DNA of 64,000 nucleotides, from NCBI GenBank assembly GCA_049582805.1, contig JBAUUR010000165.1, positions 62,001 to 126,000 of the forward strand. Direction: 5' to 3'. Source of the DNA: CAVXFS01 sp049582805. Its GTDB lineage: Bacteria > Pseudomonadota > Gammaproteobacteria > Burkholderiales > Gallionellaceae. The position numbers were made by a program, and so were the translations under genes. Position 1 is the stretch's first letter. The number at the start of each line of letters is the position of its first letter. The notes under the pieces are model-generated. The model searched no databases. It saw only the letters and a list, made by a program, of their open reading frames with translations, and was not told the DNA's origin. This document shows, piece after piece, positions 25,924-35,794 of this stretch.

Positions 25924-27348
25924 TCACTGAGGCGATGCCTGGGTTGAATCCCATCCGCCGCCCAGCGCACGAATGAGATTGACGCTCGCCTGCAGTTTTC
26001 TGCTGCGCAGGCTTAGCTCGTCGAGCTGAACCTGCTGGGCAGATGCTTGCGCAGTCACGACTTCGAGATAACTCGCGATGCCTTCGCGATAGCGGTTCAT
26101 GGCGATATCCAGCGTGTGGCGGGTATCGGCAACCGCATCATTCAGGGCAACCGATTCCTCTGACAAGTTGTTTAACAGGGAAAGATTGTCTTCAACTTCC
26201 TGAAATGCATGCAGCACGGTAGAACGGTAATGCGCACCCTCCTCCCTGAACACAGCTTCGGCTTGAGCCACCACTGCGTGGCGGCGGCCTGCATCGAAGA
26301 TGGTAAGCAAGGCGTTCGGCCCGATAGTCCAAAAAATATTCGGGGCAGTCAGCCACGCCGACTGGTAAGTGCTTTCATATCCGGCTGCCGCAGAGAGATT
26401 TACAGTCGGATAAAATGCCGCTTTGGCAACTCCGATACGGGCATTGGCCTCTGCCAGACGGCGCTCTGCCGCAGAGATGTCCGGCCTGCGCTGCAGTAAA
26501 GTGGCGGGCACGCCGACCGGGATTGCCGGCAACTGGATATCAACCACAGCGGGCGCAATGGAGAAACCGGAAGCCGATTCGCCAACCAGGGAAGCGATTG
26601 CATGCTCATAAAGCGCCCTGCTTGCGGCAATATCCGAAAATTTCGCTTTGGCTGTCTCAAGCTGCACCTTGGCACGGGACACATCCAGTGCCGAGGCAAT
26701 CTCGCCCTGAAAACGCTTTTGCGTAAGCTCCAGCGCTTTTGCATAGTCATTGACTTCTTCGGACAATAATTGTGCCTGCGCATCCAGCATGCGCAGCGCA
26801 AGATAATCGTTGGCGAGTTCCGCCCTCAGGCTCAGCCGGATCGACTCAAGGTCTGCCGCAGCCGCTTGTGCGCCGGCTTCTCCGGCGTTAACCTCATTGC
26901 GCACACGCCCCCAAAGGTCAACTTCATAATTGCCCAACAAGCCGACAGCGTTATCTCCATACACATCAGGCTGGGTGCTGGAGCGCAGCGCCCGGGTGTC
27001 AGATTGCCTGTTGCGTGTCACATAAGTGCCTGCCGAGACAGTCGGGAAAAAACCTGCGCGCGCTTGTGCGGCAAAAGCGGTCGCCTGATCGAAATGCGCA
27101 ATTGCCACGGCAAGATCGGCATTTGCCGCATCCAGCCGCACAATCATGCCATCCAGCGATGGGTCCTTGTATTCCTTCCACCAATCGCCGCGCGGCAGCT
27201 TATCCGCAGGCTGGGCCTGCTGCCAGATTGCCGTTTCCCCTTTATAGGCCGCAGGAACCGGAATCGTGGGCGTTTGGTAAACAGGCGCTTCCGAGCAGCC
27301 GATAAGCATCAACACACACCCGGTCACCGCAAGTCGAATAAGACTCAT
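25924..27348 (-). CDS. RND efflux outer-membrane factor lipoprotein (NodT family)
   Basis: A 474-residue TolC-like outer-membrane channel subunit. The N terminus is a lipoprotein signal with lipobox LIGC (C18). The chain shows two repeats of the outer-membrane efflux domain with long helical stretches (TQKRFQGEIASALDVSRAK and, later, NRYREGIASYLEVVTAQ). LQRRPDISAAERRLAEANA is the family's conserved linker. It would complete the tripartite efflux pump from inner to outer membrane. It overlaps the periplasmic adaptor gene by four bases and is the last gene of the operon. Confidence 0.93.
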   Translation of the reverse strand: MSLIRLAVTGCVLMLIGCSEAPVYQTPTIPVPAAYKGETAIWQQAQPADKLPRGDWWKEYKDPSLDGMIVRLDAANADLAVAIAHFDQATAFAAQARAGFFPTVSAGTYVTRNRQSDTRALRSSTQPDVYGDNAVGLLGNYEVDLWGRVRNEVNAGEAGAQAAAADLESIRLSLRAELANDYLALRMLDAQAQLLSEEVNDYAKALELTQKRFQGEIASALDVSRAKVQLETAKAKFSDIAASRALYEHAIASLVGESASGFSIAPAVVDIQLPAIPVGVPATLLQRRPDISAAERRLAEANARIGVAKAAFYPTVNLSAAAGYESTYQSAWLTAPNIFWTIGPNALLTIFDAGRRHAVVAQAEAVFREEGAHYRSTVLHAFQEVEDNLSLLNNLSEESVALNDAVADTRHTLDIAMNRYREGIASYLEVVTAQASAQQVQLDELSLRSRKLQASVNLIRALGGGWDSTQASPQ

Positions 27349-28565
27349 AGCGAACCCTCGGGCTCCCGGCCCCTCTCCTCGGGCTTCTCCTCCGGCGTCT
27401 GGTCAGCGGATTGGACATCCGGATTTTTGATGCGCACAACGTCGCCTTGCACGATGGAATCCGACGGGCTATCAATCACGCGGTCGTTGTTGTCGATACC
27501 GCTGGCCACTTCCACCACGCGCCCCAAGTCACGCGCAATGGTGATGTGCTTGAGAACCACGCGGTTATCAGCGCCTACGGTCGCCACCTCCAGCCCCTCC
27601 TTGCGGAACAACAACGTACTCACCGGCAAACGGAATACCCTGGAACTGGTGGGCAGGTCAAAGTGCACTTCCGCATAACTCCCGGAGAACAGCTTGCCAT
27701 CCTTGTTGTCCATGATTAATTCTACGGTCAAGGTACGCGAAGATTCGTGGATAGCGTCCGAGGTACTCGAAACAGTTGCCGCAAAATGCTGCTCGGGACG
27801 TTCCGGAAAGAACAGCTTTGCCGTCATTCGCGGCTTGATCAAAGAAGAGTAGTTCTGCGGCGCCTCCACATATATCCGCAATCTCCGGTTGTCGACGATC
27901 CTGAACAATGCCTGGCCATTGCTGCTTCCGGGACTAATCAACTTGCCGATATCGGTATTACGTTCGGTGACCACTCCGTCAAAAGGCGCTACGATACGCT
28001 GGAACGATTGGTCGGCCAGCAAGCCTTGCAAGTTGGCTTGCGCGGCATTCACAATGTCATTCCTGGCCTTGGCATCCGCGGCTTTTTCATCGGCTTCCTG
28101 ATGCGAAACCGAGTCCGTAGCCAGCAGGTTCTGCCACCGCTTTGCCGTGACATCGGCAATCTGCCAATTTGATTTGGCAGTGGACAGATCAGCCTGCGCC
28201 CGCAGTATTTGCTGGTCAAGCTCCGGGGTTTCGATTTCTCCAAGCAGCTGGCCTTTTTTGACGTGCGCGCCTATGTCGGTGTACCAGGCCTTGAGATAGC
28301 CGCTCACTCTGGCGTAAATCGGCGCGTCAAGATCGGCACGCACGTTCCCCGGCAAAATCAGCGCCTGCTCACTGGGGCCGGATTGCGGAAGCACAACCTT
28401 AACGGTGACGTGCTGTGACTCGACCTCCTTCTGCAATACGTGCTCGTGGCTGATACGAATTAAAATACCCGCCGCCGCCACGACGACCGCAACCACCGCA
28501 AAAATCCATCCGGCAAGTCGCAAACGCGCTGGCGCCGGAACGTCAGGGACATGTTCAGACATCAT
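27345..28565 (-). CDS. RND efflux periplasmic adaptor (membrane fusion protein)
   Basis: A 406-residue adaptor with an N-terminal membrane anchor (about residues 18-38), a biotinyl-lipoyl-like half motif (LPGNVRADLDAPIYARVSGY), an alpha-helical hairpin (about 115-190), a second lipoyl half (IVAPFDGVVTERNTDIGKLI) and beta-barrel and proximal domains. It links the inner-membrane pump to the NodT-type channel. It overlaps both neighbours by four bases, so the three pump genes are one translationally coupled unit. Confidence 0.93.
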   Translation of the reverse strand: MMSEHVPDVPAPARLRLAGWIFAVVAVVVAAAGILIRISHEHVLQKEVESQHVTVKVVLPQSGPSEQALILPGNVRADLDAPIYARVSGYLKAWYTDIGAHVKKGQLLGEIETPELDQQILRAQADLSTAKSNWQIADVTAKRWQNLLATDSVSHQEADEKAADAKARNDIVNAAQANLQGLLADQSFQRIVAPFDGVVTERNTDIGKLISPGSSNGQALFRIVDNRRLRIYVEAPQNYSSLIKPRMTAKLFFPERPEQHFAATVSSTSDAIHESSRTLTVELIMDNKDGKLFSGSYAEVHFDLPTSSRVFRLPVSTLLFRKEGLEVATVGADNRVVLKHITIARDLGRVVEVASGIDNNDRVIDSPSDSIVQGDVVRIKNPDVQSADQTPEEKPEERGREPEGSL

Positions 28566-31500
28566 GCTTGCTCCACAATTAAAGGGTTGTGCTCGGCATC
28601 ATCACGTCTTCCGTGAACTCTATGCACGAGGCTGAATACCACTGGCACAAAAAGCAGTGTTGCGCAGGTTGCGAATGCGAGTCCGCCGATCACCGCCCTG
28701 CCCAGCGGCGCATTTTGCTCACCGCCCTCGCCAAGGCCCAAAGCCATAGGCGCCATACCGATAATCATGGCAAGCGCGGTCATCAAGACCGGACGGAAAC
28801 GGATAAAGCCCGCTTCCAAAGCTGCGGTAAAGCCACTGTCCCCCTCCCTCAGCCTTTCTCGCGCAAAGCTGACCACCAGGATACTGTTGGCAGTGGCCAC
28901 GCCCATGCACATGATTGAGCCGATGAGCGCGGGAACCGATAAAGTGGTATGGGTCACAAACAGCATCCAGACTATCCCCGCCAAGGCGGCGGGCAATGCA
29001 GTGATGATGACGAATGGATCGAGCCAGGACTGGAAGTTGACCACGATCAACAAGTAGATCAGCACGATCGCCCCCAGCAGGCCGAACAATAGCCCGCTGT
29101 AGGAATCGTTCATGGCTTGTACTTGTCCGCGCATGACCACGAACGAACCCTTGGGAACATCCTTGGCCGTATCTTGCAGTATTTGATTTATGTCATGCGC
29201 CACATCGCCCAAATCGCGTTCCTGCGTGGTGCCAAAGATGTCGATGGTTGGCTGCACATCATAATGCGACACCACAGCTTCACCTTGTCCCCTGCTGATG
29301 CTGGCCACTCCGCCGAGTAATTGTGAACTCGAGTCCGAGCTCGAAGCGATCGGAATATTTTGCAGGTCGTTGAGCGTATCGAGGCGGTACTGCGGAACCT
29401 GCACTACCAGTGGATAGGAAACATTGTTGCTCGGATTTACCCAGAAATTAGGGGCAGTCTGCAAGCTGCCGGACAACGAAACCAGCAAATTGTTGGCCAC
29501 GTCGCGCTGGGTCAGCCCCAATTCCCGGGCGCGGGTCCGGTCCACATTGACATACAGCTCGGGCTGGTTGAAGGCCTGCTGGATGCGCACGTCGACCAGG
29601 CCGGGAATTTTCTTGATCCGGCTCATGATGGCCGCCGCGTACTCCTGGTCAGCCTTGCGGTTAAAGCCGACCACCTGCACGTCGATCGGCGCGGGCATGC
29701 CAAAGTTCAATATCTGGCTCACGATGTCAGCAGGCAAAAATGCGAAGGATGTGCCGGGGAAATCGTCTTGCAGATGCTTGCGCAAGGCTTTCACGTACTG
29801 ATCGGTGGGGCGATGTCCTTTATTCAGCGAAATCAGGATGTCCGCATCGCCGGGGCCGATCGGCGAAGAATTGCTGTAGGTCAGATTGATCCCGCTTACC
29901 GGCAAGCCGATGTTGTCCACGATATTCTTGATTTCAGCGGCGGGAATCTCGTTCCTTATCTGGCGCTCGATCTCGTCGCAGAGACGCGCCGTTTCTTCCA
30001 GCCTCGTGCCGGTCTGCGCCCGGATATGCAGTTTGATCTGGCCGGCATCCACTGTAGGGAAGAAGTTTCGGCCCAGCCAGGGCACCAGCGCGAACGAGAT
30101 CAGCACAAACCCGAGAAATCCGATGATGAAGGGACGGCGGTGGGAGAGCGCCACCAGCAGAATCTCCTTGTATTTTTCGCGAATCCGGCTGAAAACATGT
30201 TCAAATGCCTGCTGAAACCGAACCAGCGGATTCTTCGGCGGGATCGGCACATGCGGGCTGTCCGCATCTTCCTCATGGTGTTGGGCATGGGCACGCAGCA
30301 GATATTTCGCCAGCGTCGGCACCAAAGTGCGCGACAGGATGAACGACGCGATCATCGAGAATATGACCGCCTCGGCAAGGGGAATGAACAGATACTTTGC
30401 CACGCCCTCAAGAAAGAACATCGGGACAAAAACGATGCAAATACATAACAGCGATACGAAGGCTGGAACCACAATCTGGTGCGCTCCATCCATGATGGAT
30501 TCCTCCACATGCTTGCCTTTCTCCAGATGCCAGTTCATGTTCTCGATGGTCACGGTGGCATCGTCAACCAGTATCCCCACCGCCAGTGCCAGCCCGCCCA
30601 GGGTCATGATGTTCAGCGTCTGCCCGAAGGCGGACAGCGCCATGATCGCCGACAGCACTGCCAGGGGGATGGAGATCGTAATGATCAAGGTGGAACGCCA
30701 ACTGCCGAGGAACAGCAGGATCATCAGGCCAGTGAGCGCGGCTGCGATCACGCCCTCGCGGATCACACCGTCTACTGCCGATCTGACGAATACCGACTGG
30801 TCCCCGACCAGCTTGACGATCAGACCGGGTGGAGCGCCCGCCTCGATGCGAGGCAGCAGCGCCTTGACGTGATCTATGATGTCCAGCGTGGAGGCTTCGC
30901 CATTTTTCTGGATGGTGGTCAGCACCGAATGCTGGCCGTTGACCCGCACCATGTTCTGCTGCGGCGAAAAGCCATCGCGCACATGCGCCACGTCTCTCAG
31001 CAGGATAGTGGTTCCATTGACCGACTTGACAGGCAGATCGTTGAGTTCATCAAGTACATCCGGGCTCGCATTGAGCATGACGTTGTACTCGAACTTGCCT
31101 ATTTTCTCCGTGCCTGCAGGCAGGATCAGGTTCTGACTGAGAATCGCAGCGGCCACATCTTCGGGGGCAAGCCCCTTGGAGCGTAGCGCCTGCATATCCA
31201 GATCCACCTGGATCTGCCGGTTCTTGCCGCCATAGGGTGATGGAACAGCCGCGCCTTCCACCTGGGCCAGCTGGGGACGAATGAAATTGTTGGAGATGTC
31301 GAACAACTGATTGTCGAGCAGGGTGTCGCTGGAAAGGGCCAATTGCAGAACCGGCACGCTCGACGCGTTGTAGCTCAGGATCAGCGGCGGGGTAATACCG
31401 GGCGGCAAGCGCTTCAGCACAGTCTGGGAGAGGGCGGTAACCTGGCTGACGGCGGCATTGATGTTGACATCCGGTTGAAAGAATATCTTGACGACAGCCA

Positions 31501-31768
31501 CGCCTGGCAGAGACTGGGATTCGATATGCTCAATATCGTTAACCGTCGTCGAAAGCTGCCTTTCATAATAAGTGACGATACGATTGGACATATCAGACGG
31601 CGGCATGCCATTGTAGGTCCATACTGCGCTGACCACCGGCACCTTGATATCCGGGAAAATGTCCGTGCGCATGTTCACATAGACCAACGGGCCGAGAATC
31701 AGGATCAGCAGCGCCAGCACTATAAAGGTATAAGGTCGGCTTAACGCGACCCGGACTATCCATAACAT
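28562..31768 (-). CDS. RND efflux pump permease (AcrB/HAE1-like)
   Basis: A 1068-residue inner-membrane transporter with 12 predicted helices: TM1 at about 14-32, two large periplasmic loops, and TM clusters at about 335-550 and 875-1040. The proton-relay aspartate pair is present in GILVDDATVTIENM within TM4. Length and domain order are those of the hydrophobe/amphiphile exporter branch. Substrate cannot be deduced; dyes, antibiotics, solvents or lipids are possible. It lies downstream of a two-component system in the same direction, with a 165-base gap. Confidence 0.93.
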   Translation of the reverse strand: MLWIVRVALSRPYTFIVLALLILILGPLVYVNMRTDIFPDIKVPVVSAVWTYNGMPPSDMSNRIVTYYERQLSTTVNDIEHIESQSLPGVAVVKIFFQPDVNINAAVSQVTALSQTVLKRLPPGITPPLILSYNASSVPVLQLALSSDTLLDNQLFDISNNFIRPQLAQVEGAAVPSPYGGKNRQIQVDLDMQALRSKGLAPEDVAAAILSQNLILPAGTEKIGKFEYNVMLNASPDVLDELNDLPVKSVNGTTILLRDVAHVRDGFSPQQNMVRVNGQHSVLTTIQKNGEASTLDIIDHVKALLPRIEAGAPPGLIVKLVGDQSVFVRSAVDGVIREGVIAAALTGLMILLFLGSWRSTLIITISIPLAVLSAIMALSAFGQTLNIMTLGGLALAVGILVDDATVTIENMNWHLEKGKHVEESIMDGAHQIVVPAFVSLLCICIVFVPMFFLEGVAKYLFIPLAEAVIFSMIASFILSRTLVPTLAKYLLRAHAQHHEEDADSPHVPIPPKNPLVRFQQAFEHVFSRIREKYKEILLVALSHRRPFIIGFLGFVLISFALVPWLGRNFFPTVDAGQIKLHIRAQTGTRLEETARLCDEIERQIRNEIPAAEIKNIVDNIGLPVSGINLTYSNSSPIGPGDADILISLNKGHRPTDQYVKALRKHLQDDFPGTSFAFLPADIVSQILNFGMPAPIDVQVVGFNRKADQEYAAAIMSRIKKIPGLVDVRIQQAFNQPELYVNVDRTRARELGLTQRDVANNLLVSLSGSLQTAPNFWVNPSNNVSYPLVVQVPQYRLDTLNDLQNIPIASSSDSSSQLLGGVASISRGQGEAVVSHYDVQPTIDIFGTTQERDLGDVAHDINQILQDTAKDVPKGSFVVMRGQVQAMNDSYSGLLFGLLGAIVLIYLLIVVNFQSWLDPFVIITALPAALAGIVWMLFVTHTTLSVPALIGSIMCMGVATANSILVVSFARERLREGDSGFTAALEAGFIRFRPVLMTALAMIIGMAPMALGLGEGGEQNAPLGRAVIGGLAFATCATLLFVPVVFSLVHRVHGRRDDAEHNPLIVEQA

Positions 31769-31933
31769 GCGGGGTTACTCCAGTCTAAGAACACCAATCT
31801 CTTCAGGAAATAGACCGCCAGGCGCTGGCGGAATATTAAAGGCTGCGAATTGTAGCCAAAGAGACCGGGCAGAACCGAACATGAAAAAAATTTAATAAAC
31901 CTGATCGATCCGGGGACAATACCCCGGAGCAGG
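31769..31933 (-). promoter_or_regulatory. Gap between the histidine kinase and RND permease genes
   Basis: Contains a perfect CCGGGG-ACAATA-CCCCGG hairpin (31910-31927) just after the kinase stop and, on the minus strand, a T-rich stretch and a TACAAT -10-like site (31849-31854) before the pump gene. It may end most read-through and start a regulated pump transcript. Evidence for a promoter is weak. Confidence 0.35.
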
Positions 31934-33301
31934 TTATACGCTATGCGGCCAGCAAAATATCGTCGCGCGAGTGCCGGGATTGGCATCGCCCAACTCAAAT
32001 CCAAAATCGTGCAACCTGATTATTGCCATGACTATGCTCAGCCCCAACCCATAACCGGAAATTTGCGGGGCATTCGCGCCACGGTAGAAGCGATTGAGCA
32101 CAGCCGTCCTTTCATTCTCCCTGATTCCGGCGCCGGTATCGATAATATCGACTTGCGCCCCTCCAGCCCTACGTGAAAGCCGTACTTCGACATGCCCTCC
32201 AGCGGGGGTAAATTTGATCGCATTGTCAAGCAAGTTGACGATTGCCTCGAATAAAAGCTCGCCGTCGCCATGGATCGGATCGACTTGCTCCGCCGCCAGC
32301 GACAGGTGTATCGACTTATCCTCCGCCAGCGGTTCAATGAAATTGACCGCCTGTTCCAGAATTTCCTGCAACCGGATCAGCTCGAAACCCGCACGCCTCT
32401 GCTTATTTTCGATTTCCGAGACACGCAACAGGGCACGGAAACGCAACAACAGCGAGTCCACTTCGGCAATCAACTGATCCACCATGGCGCGTTGCGCGGG
32501 CGCATCGCCCAATTGCTGCTGCTGCGCCCGGTAAAGCACGGCGCGTAGCCGGGTCAACGGTGTTCGCAGATCATGCGCGATATTGTCGCCTGCGCTCTTG
32601 ACCTCCGACATCAGCCTCTCGATGTCATCGAGCATCGTGTTTACGATGGCGGCCAGCATGTCAAGCTCGTCGCGGTGCCGGCTGACCGGCAGCCTCTCAT
32701 TGATGTTCCCGCGCATGATAAGTTCGCAGACCTGCTGGATCTGCTTGATGCGGCGCAAGGGGCGAAAGCTCAGCGCCAGACCAAACATCAGCCCAAGCAG
32801 GATGGTCAGGGCGCCCCCCCAGAAAAAGGCACGCCTCATTATTTCACCGAACTCGACAAGCTGCTCTGCGTTGTATCCCAATAAAAGAGCGTTCCCCGAG
32901 GCAAGGCGGGTCAGCAGCGCACGGATCGGACGCGGGTGAGTTGGCAAACCGGTTGTAGCCAGACTGACCTGGTGAATGGTGCCATCCGCCGGCAATTCCT
33001 GCGGAAGCTCGGAAATGTTTCCGGCAAGTACGCGACCATCCGGCGCAAACAGTCCATAAAAATATACGTGGCGCCGGTCTCCCAGAATGCTTTCGTTGAT
33101 TCTGTCGGGCAACACTTCAAACCTGGTGCTGATGAAGTCGGTTTTTTCCTGCACGAGAATTTTATCTATCCGTCGGGTAATTTCCGTGGCCGTCTGCCAA
33201 TAAACGAAGCCCAGCAGCATGATCACACACACCGCGAAAAATATGCTGTAGAACAGGGTCAGCCGGAAGGCAACCGTCCGCGATAATTCAGAAATGCTCA
33301 C
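31934..33301 (-). CDS. Sensor histidine kinase
   Basis: A 455-residue inner-membrane kinase. Two transmembrane helices flank a periplasmic domain: about residues 12-34 and 158-178. A HAMP linker follows (about 180-235), then a HisKA domain with phosphoacceptor H243 in AHDLRTPLTRL. The ATPase has N-box LLDNAIKFTP, G1 DTGAGI and G2 GYGLGLSIV. The start is a GTG at 33301 overlapping the response-regulator stop by 14 bases. With its partner it probably controls the downstream efflux operon. The signal is unknown. Confidence 0.92.
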   Translation of the reverse strand: MSISELSRTVAFRLTLFYSIFFAVCVIMLLGFVYWQTATEITRRIDKILVQEKTDFISTRFEVLPDRINESILGDRRHVYFYGLFAPDGRVLAGNISELPQELPADGTIHQVSLATTGLPTHPRPIRALLTRLASGNALLLGYNAEQLVEFGEIMRRAFFWGGALTILLGLMFGLALSFRPLRRIKQIQQVCELIMRGNINERLPVSRHRDELDMLAAIVNTMLDDIERLMSEVKSAGDNIAHDLRTPLTRLRAVLYRAQQQQLGDAPAQRAMVDQLIAEVDSLLLRFRALLRVSEIENKQRRAGFELIRLQEILEQAVNFIEPLAEDKSIHLSLAAEQVDPIHGDGELLFEAIVNLLDNAIKFTPAGGHVEVRLSRRAGGAQVDIIDTGAGIRENERTAVLNRFYRGANAPQISGYGLGLSIVMAIIRLHDFGFELGDANPGTRATIFCWPHSV

Positions 33302-33968
33302 TGATCATGTACCCTGAACCGCGCACCGTATGGATGAGCGGCGACAAACCCGGAACATCGACCTTGCGGCGCAGGCGGCCGATATGCACATCGATGATAT
33401 TGGTGCCCGGATCGAAGTGGTAGCCCCAAACCGACTCGAACAGCATGGTGCGGGTAAGAATTTGCCCGGAGTTGCGCATCATGTATTCCAGCAGGCGAAA
33501 TTCCGTCGGCAATAAATCCAGCACCACAGCACCCCGATTGGCCTGCCGCGCCACCAGATCGAGTTCAAGGTCGGCAACGCGAAGCGTGGTCTGGCGCTCA
33601 GGCCAATTTCGGCGCCGTAGCAAGACCTCCACTCTCGCCGCCATTTCCTCGGATGCAAAAGGTTTAACCAGATAATCGTCGCCGCCCGCGCGCAGACCGT
33701 CAACCCGTTCATCCACATCGCTGAGCGCGCTAATCATCAGCACAGGCGTATTGATGCCCTTGCCCCGGATGGTGGTCACTATGGTCAATCCGTCTATGGA
33801 AGGCAACATGCGATCCAGCGTGATGAGGTCATAGTGCCCACTCAACGCGCGGGCCAGCCCGTCTTTTCCGTTCCTTGCCCAGTCAACCTCAAACCCGTGG
33901 TTGTTGAGCTCGTCCACAATTTCCTGACCTGTGGTCTCATCGTCCTCAATTGCCAGAATTCTTGCCAT
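33288..33968 (-). CDS. OmpR-family response regulator
   Basis: A 226-residue regulator. Receiver domain residues 1-115 contain the acidic pocket D9-D10, phosphorylation site D52 (ITLDRMLP) and the conserved Lys in VKPFAS. A winged-helix DNA-binding domain follows (about 130-224; RPTEFRLLEY-type LLPTEFRLLEYM, and HIGRLRRKVD). The ATG at 33968 has AAGGAG nine bases upstream; a TTG six bases earlier is less likely. It overlaps the kinase gene and heads the operon RR-kinase-RND pump. Confidence 0.93.
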   Translation of the reverse strand: MARILAIEDDETTGQEIVDELNNHGFEVDWARNGKDGLARALSGHYDLITLDRMLPSIDGLTIVTTIRGKGINTPVLMISALSDVDERVDGLRAGGDDYLVKPFASEEMAARVEVLLRRRNWPERQTTLRVADLELDLVARQANRGAVVLDLLPTEFRLLEYMMRNSGQILTRTMLFESVWGYHFDPGTNIIDVHIGRLRRKVDVPGLSPLIHTVRGSGYMISEHF

Positions 33969-34682
33969 CCGCAAAATCTCCTTCTATGCGCCAGAACCTG
34001 CCCATGAGATTCAGACACAGGGCCAGCTAAAATAGCACAACCGGTACAGAAATATATTTTCAAGTTTCCACCAGCGACGAAGAGAATCCGCCATCGGGCC
34101 AGGGGAAACGACGCCCCTCCTGCCGTCCCCGAAACCGAATGTACCGATCACTTGTCTGGCGTTTCCTGATTTCTGGTTTTTTTCCAGCGACCTTCGTTCC
34201 ATTCATCGAGTCGCCTGTCGGTCAAGAGATAGCCTGTCGTGAAGACGACGCAAAACTCCTCGCGTGCAATGGTTCACAATGCGACTTTGAATCCATGTTT
34301 GATTGTCACACCGAGCAACCCTGGCTGGGTAAACTGCGCATACCGGTCTCGGTCAAAAAGCTACTTTGCAGATCTACTCTCTTTCGCATGATCCCCTGCA
34401 CAAATGCATCAACCCATGACCCGGCAATTCACGTACTGAAAACTGAACTTTAGGGATGCCCTTGATTGCAGGAGCGGGCCATGCGCGACCAAGACTTTCG
34501 AGGGCAAAGCCTGCCCCAGATCCGGCATAATCGTCATCATTTTTATCGCAAAACGGAATTGCACGCCACGAACTCCTGATAAACAATCTCGATATACCGT
34601 TCCATTTCCTTGATATATTTGGGTTTGATTTATTCAAATTTTACGGTATCCTTGCCAAAAATCAGTTCAAGGAGGATTAAGA
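33969..34682. other. Divergent intergenic region, 714 bases
   Basis: Lies between the response regulator (minus) and the DD-endopeptidase (plus). It holds short frames without family resemblance and no recognisable RNA. A possible plus-strand promoter lies near its right end (34625-34652). Otherwise nothing is seen. Confidence 0.5.
34625..34652 (+). promoter_or_regulatory. Possible promoter of the DD-endopeptidase gene
   Basis: TTGATT at 34625-34630 and TATCCT at 34647-34652 with a 16-base spacer, about 30 bases before the start codon. Confidence 0.45.
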
Positions 34683-35558
34683 ATGAGAAGAAGAGTCTTG
34701 CTGCTGTCGTTGATCTGCCTGGTTTTGACAACCCAGACCGTTTACGCCCGACCCGCGAAATCACAGGTCCAGGATGATGAAGTTACCAGCGCCATTTTAA
34801 AAAAGACTTCTTCCTCTCCCAAGTTGCGCTCCTCCATTGCGCTCATTTATGACGTCAACGAACAGCGCCCGCTTTACGCGAAGCATAAAGACAGCGTCAC
34901 GCCCATCGCATCCATCAGCAAGCTGATGACTGCCATGGTGGTGCTGGATGCGCAACTGCCGATGGATGAAGAAATCCGCATCAGCGAGCAGGATACCGAC
35001 ACACTGAAGGGAACCCATTCGCGCATGCGCTTCGGCATGAAGCTGACTCGCAGGAATTTGCTCAAGCTGGCGCTGATGGCATCTGAGAACCGTGCTGCAG
35101 CTGCGCTGGCGCGCACCTATCCCGGCGGCACCCTGGCAGCGGTGGCGTCAATGAACCAAAAAGCACGCGCGCTGGGCATGACGGACACTCATTTTCTCGA
35201 CCCAACCGGCCTGAACAGCGGCAACGTTTCCACCGCCAAGGATCTGGTGAAGATGGTGCTTGCCGCACAACAGTATGATGAAATCCGCGAATCCACCACT
35301 TCAACCAAGCATATGGTTGAACCGGATGGCTACCGGCCGATATTATTCAACAACACCAATCCACTGGTGAAAAGCACCTCCTGGGAAATAGGCCTGAGCA
35401 AAACCGGCTACATCAGCGAAGCAGGCCGTTGCCTGGTAATGGAGGCAAATATCAACCAGCGGCCGGTGGTAATCGTATTGCTTGATTCCCAGGGCAAAAG
35501 CACCCGTATCGGTGATGCGAACCGGGTCAAGAAATGGATGGAACGTTACGATCTGTAG
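34683..35558 (+). CDS. pbpG: Serine-type D-Ala-D-Ala endopeptidase/carboxypeptidase (PBP7-like)
   Basis: A 291-residue periplasmic S11 peptidase that trims or cuts peptidoglycan crosslinks. It has a Sec signal (1-22, VYA/RP). The three penicillin-binding motifs are S77-I-S-K80 in ASISKLM, S134-E-N136, and K240-T-G242. There is no C-terminal membrane anchor, and the length matches PbpG (PBP7) rather than PBP5/6. The ATG at 34683 is preceded by AAGGAGG at 34669-34675. It is followed by an intrinsic terminator. Confidence 0.88.
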   Translation: MRRRVLLLSLICLVLTTQTVYARPAKSQVQDDEVTSAILKKTSSSPKLRSSIALIYDVNEQRPLYAKHKDSVTPIASISKLMTAMVVLDAQLPMDEEIRISEQDTDTLKGTHSRMRFGMKLTRRNLLKLALMASENRAAAALARTYPGGTLAAVASMNQKARALGMTDTHFLDPTGLNSGNVSTAKDLVKMVLAAQQYDEIRESTTSTKHMVEPDGYRPILFNNTNPLVKSTSWEIGLSKTGYISEAGRCLVMEANINQRPVVIVLLDSQGKSTRIGDANRVKKWMERYDL

Positions 35559-35591
35559 CCTTCCGCTTCCAGGACGTCCGGCAAACGTTAG

Positions 35592-35622
35592 CGGGGGCGC
35601 AAGCCCCCGTAACCTTTTTTTT
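35592..35622 (+). terminator. Intrinsic terminator after pbpG
   Basis: Perfect CGGGGGC / GCCCCCG stem (35592-35598 and 35603-35609) with loop GCAA, followed after TAACC by eight T residues. Confidence 0.85.
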
Positions 35623-35671
35623 GCGACACCATGTTGGTTGTAACTAATTCTTAACATTCCCTGCATATACT

Positions 35672-35775
35672 TCCCGCGTCGCACAGGATCGCTTTCGAAT
35701 CATGCTGTTCATGAGAATTGATAATGATTAATTGCGTTTCTCCTCTCTAAGGGCGCCACACGGCGCCCGTTTTTT
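35672..35775 (+). ncRNA. Candidate small RNA between pbpG and relA
   Basis: After the pbpG terminator there is a second plus-strand terminator at 35751-35775 with no reading frame between. A TATACT -10-like site lies at 35666-35671. Together these would produce a transcript of roughly 100 bases. The region contains GATAATGAT (35720-35728), a half-match to the Fur box, inside the proposed RNA. The -35 is poor and the transcript is inferred. Confidence 0.3.
35751..35775 (+). terminator. Plus-strand intrinsic terminator between pbpG and relA
   Basis: GGGCGCC-ACAC-GGCGCCC stem (35751-35757 and 35762-35768), then G and six T residues on the plus strand. On the minus strand no T-run follows, so it is not an obvious relA terminator, though the stem could slow polymerase. 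Confidence 0.75.
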
Positions 35776-35794
35776 ATTTGCAAGCCTCTGCCAT

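Noticed and set aside
34139..34453. 104-residue plus-strand frame between the response regulator and pbpG
   Set aside because: No recognisable domain or ribosome-binding site and no operon partner; treated as noncoding.
35713..35732. Fur box in the pbpG-relA gap as a confirmed operator
   Set aside because: Only half the Fur consensus matches and no iron gene is adjacent; kept only as a note on the small-RNA candidate.
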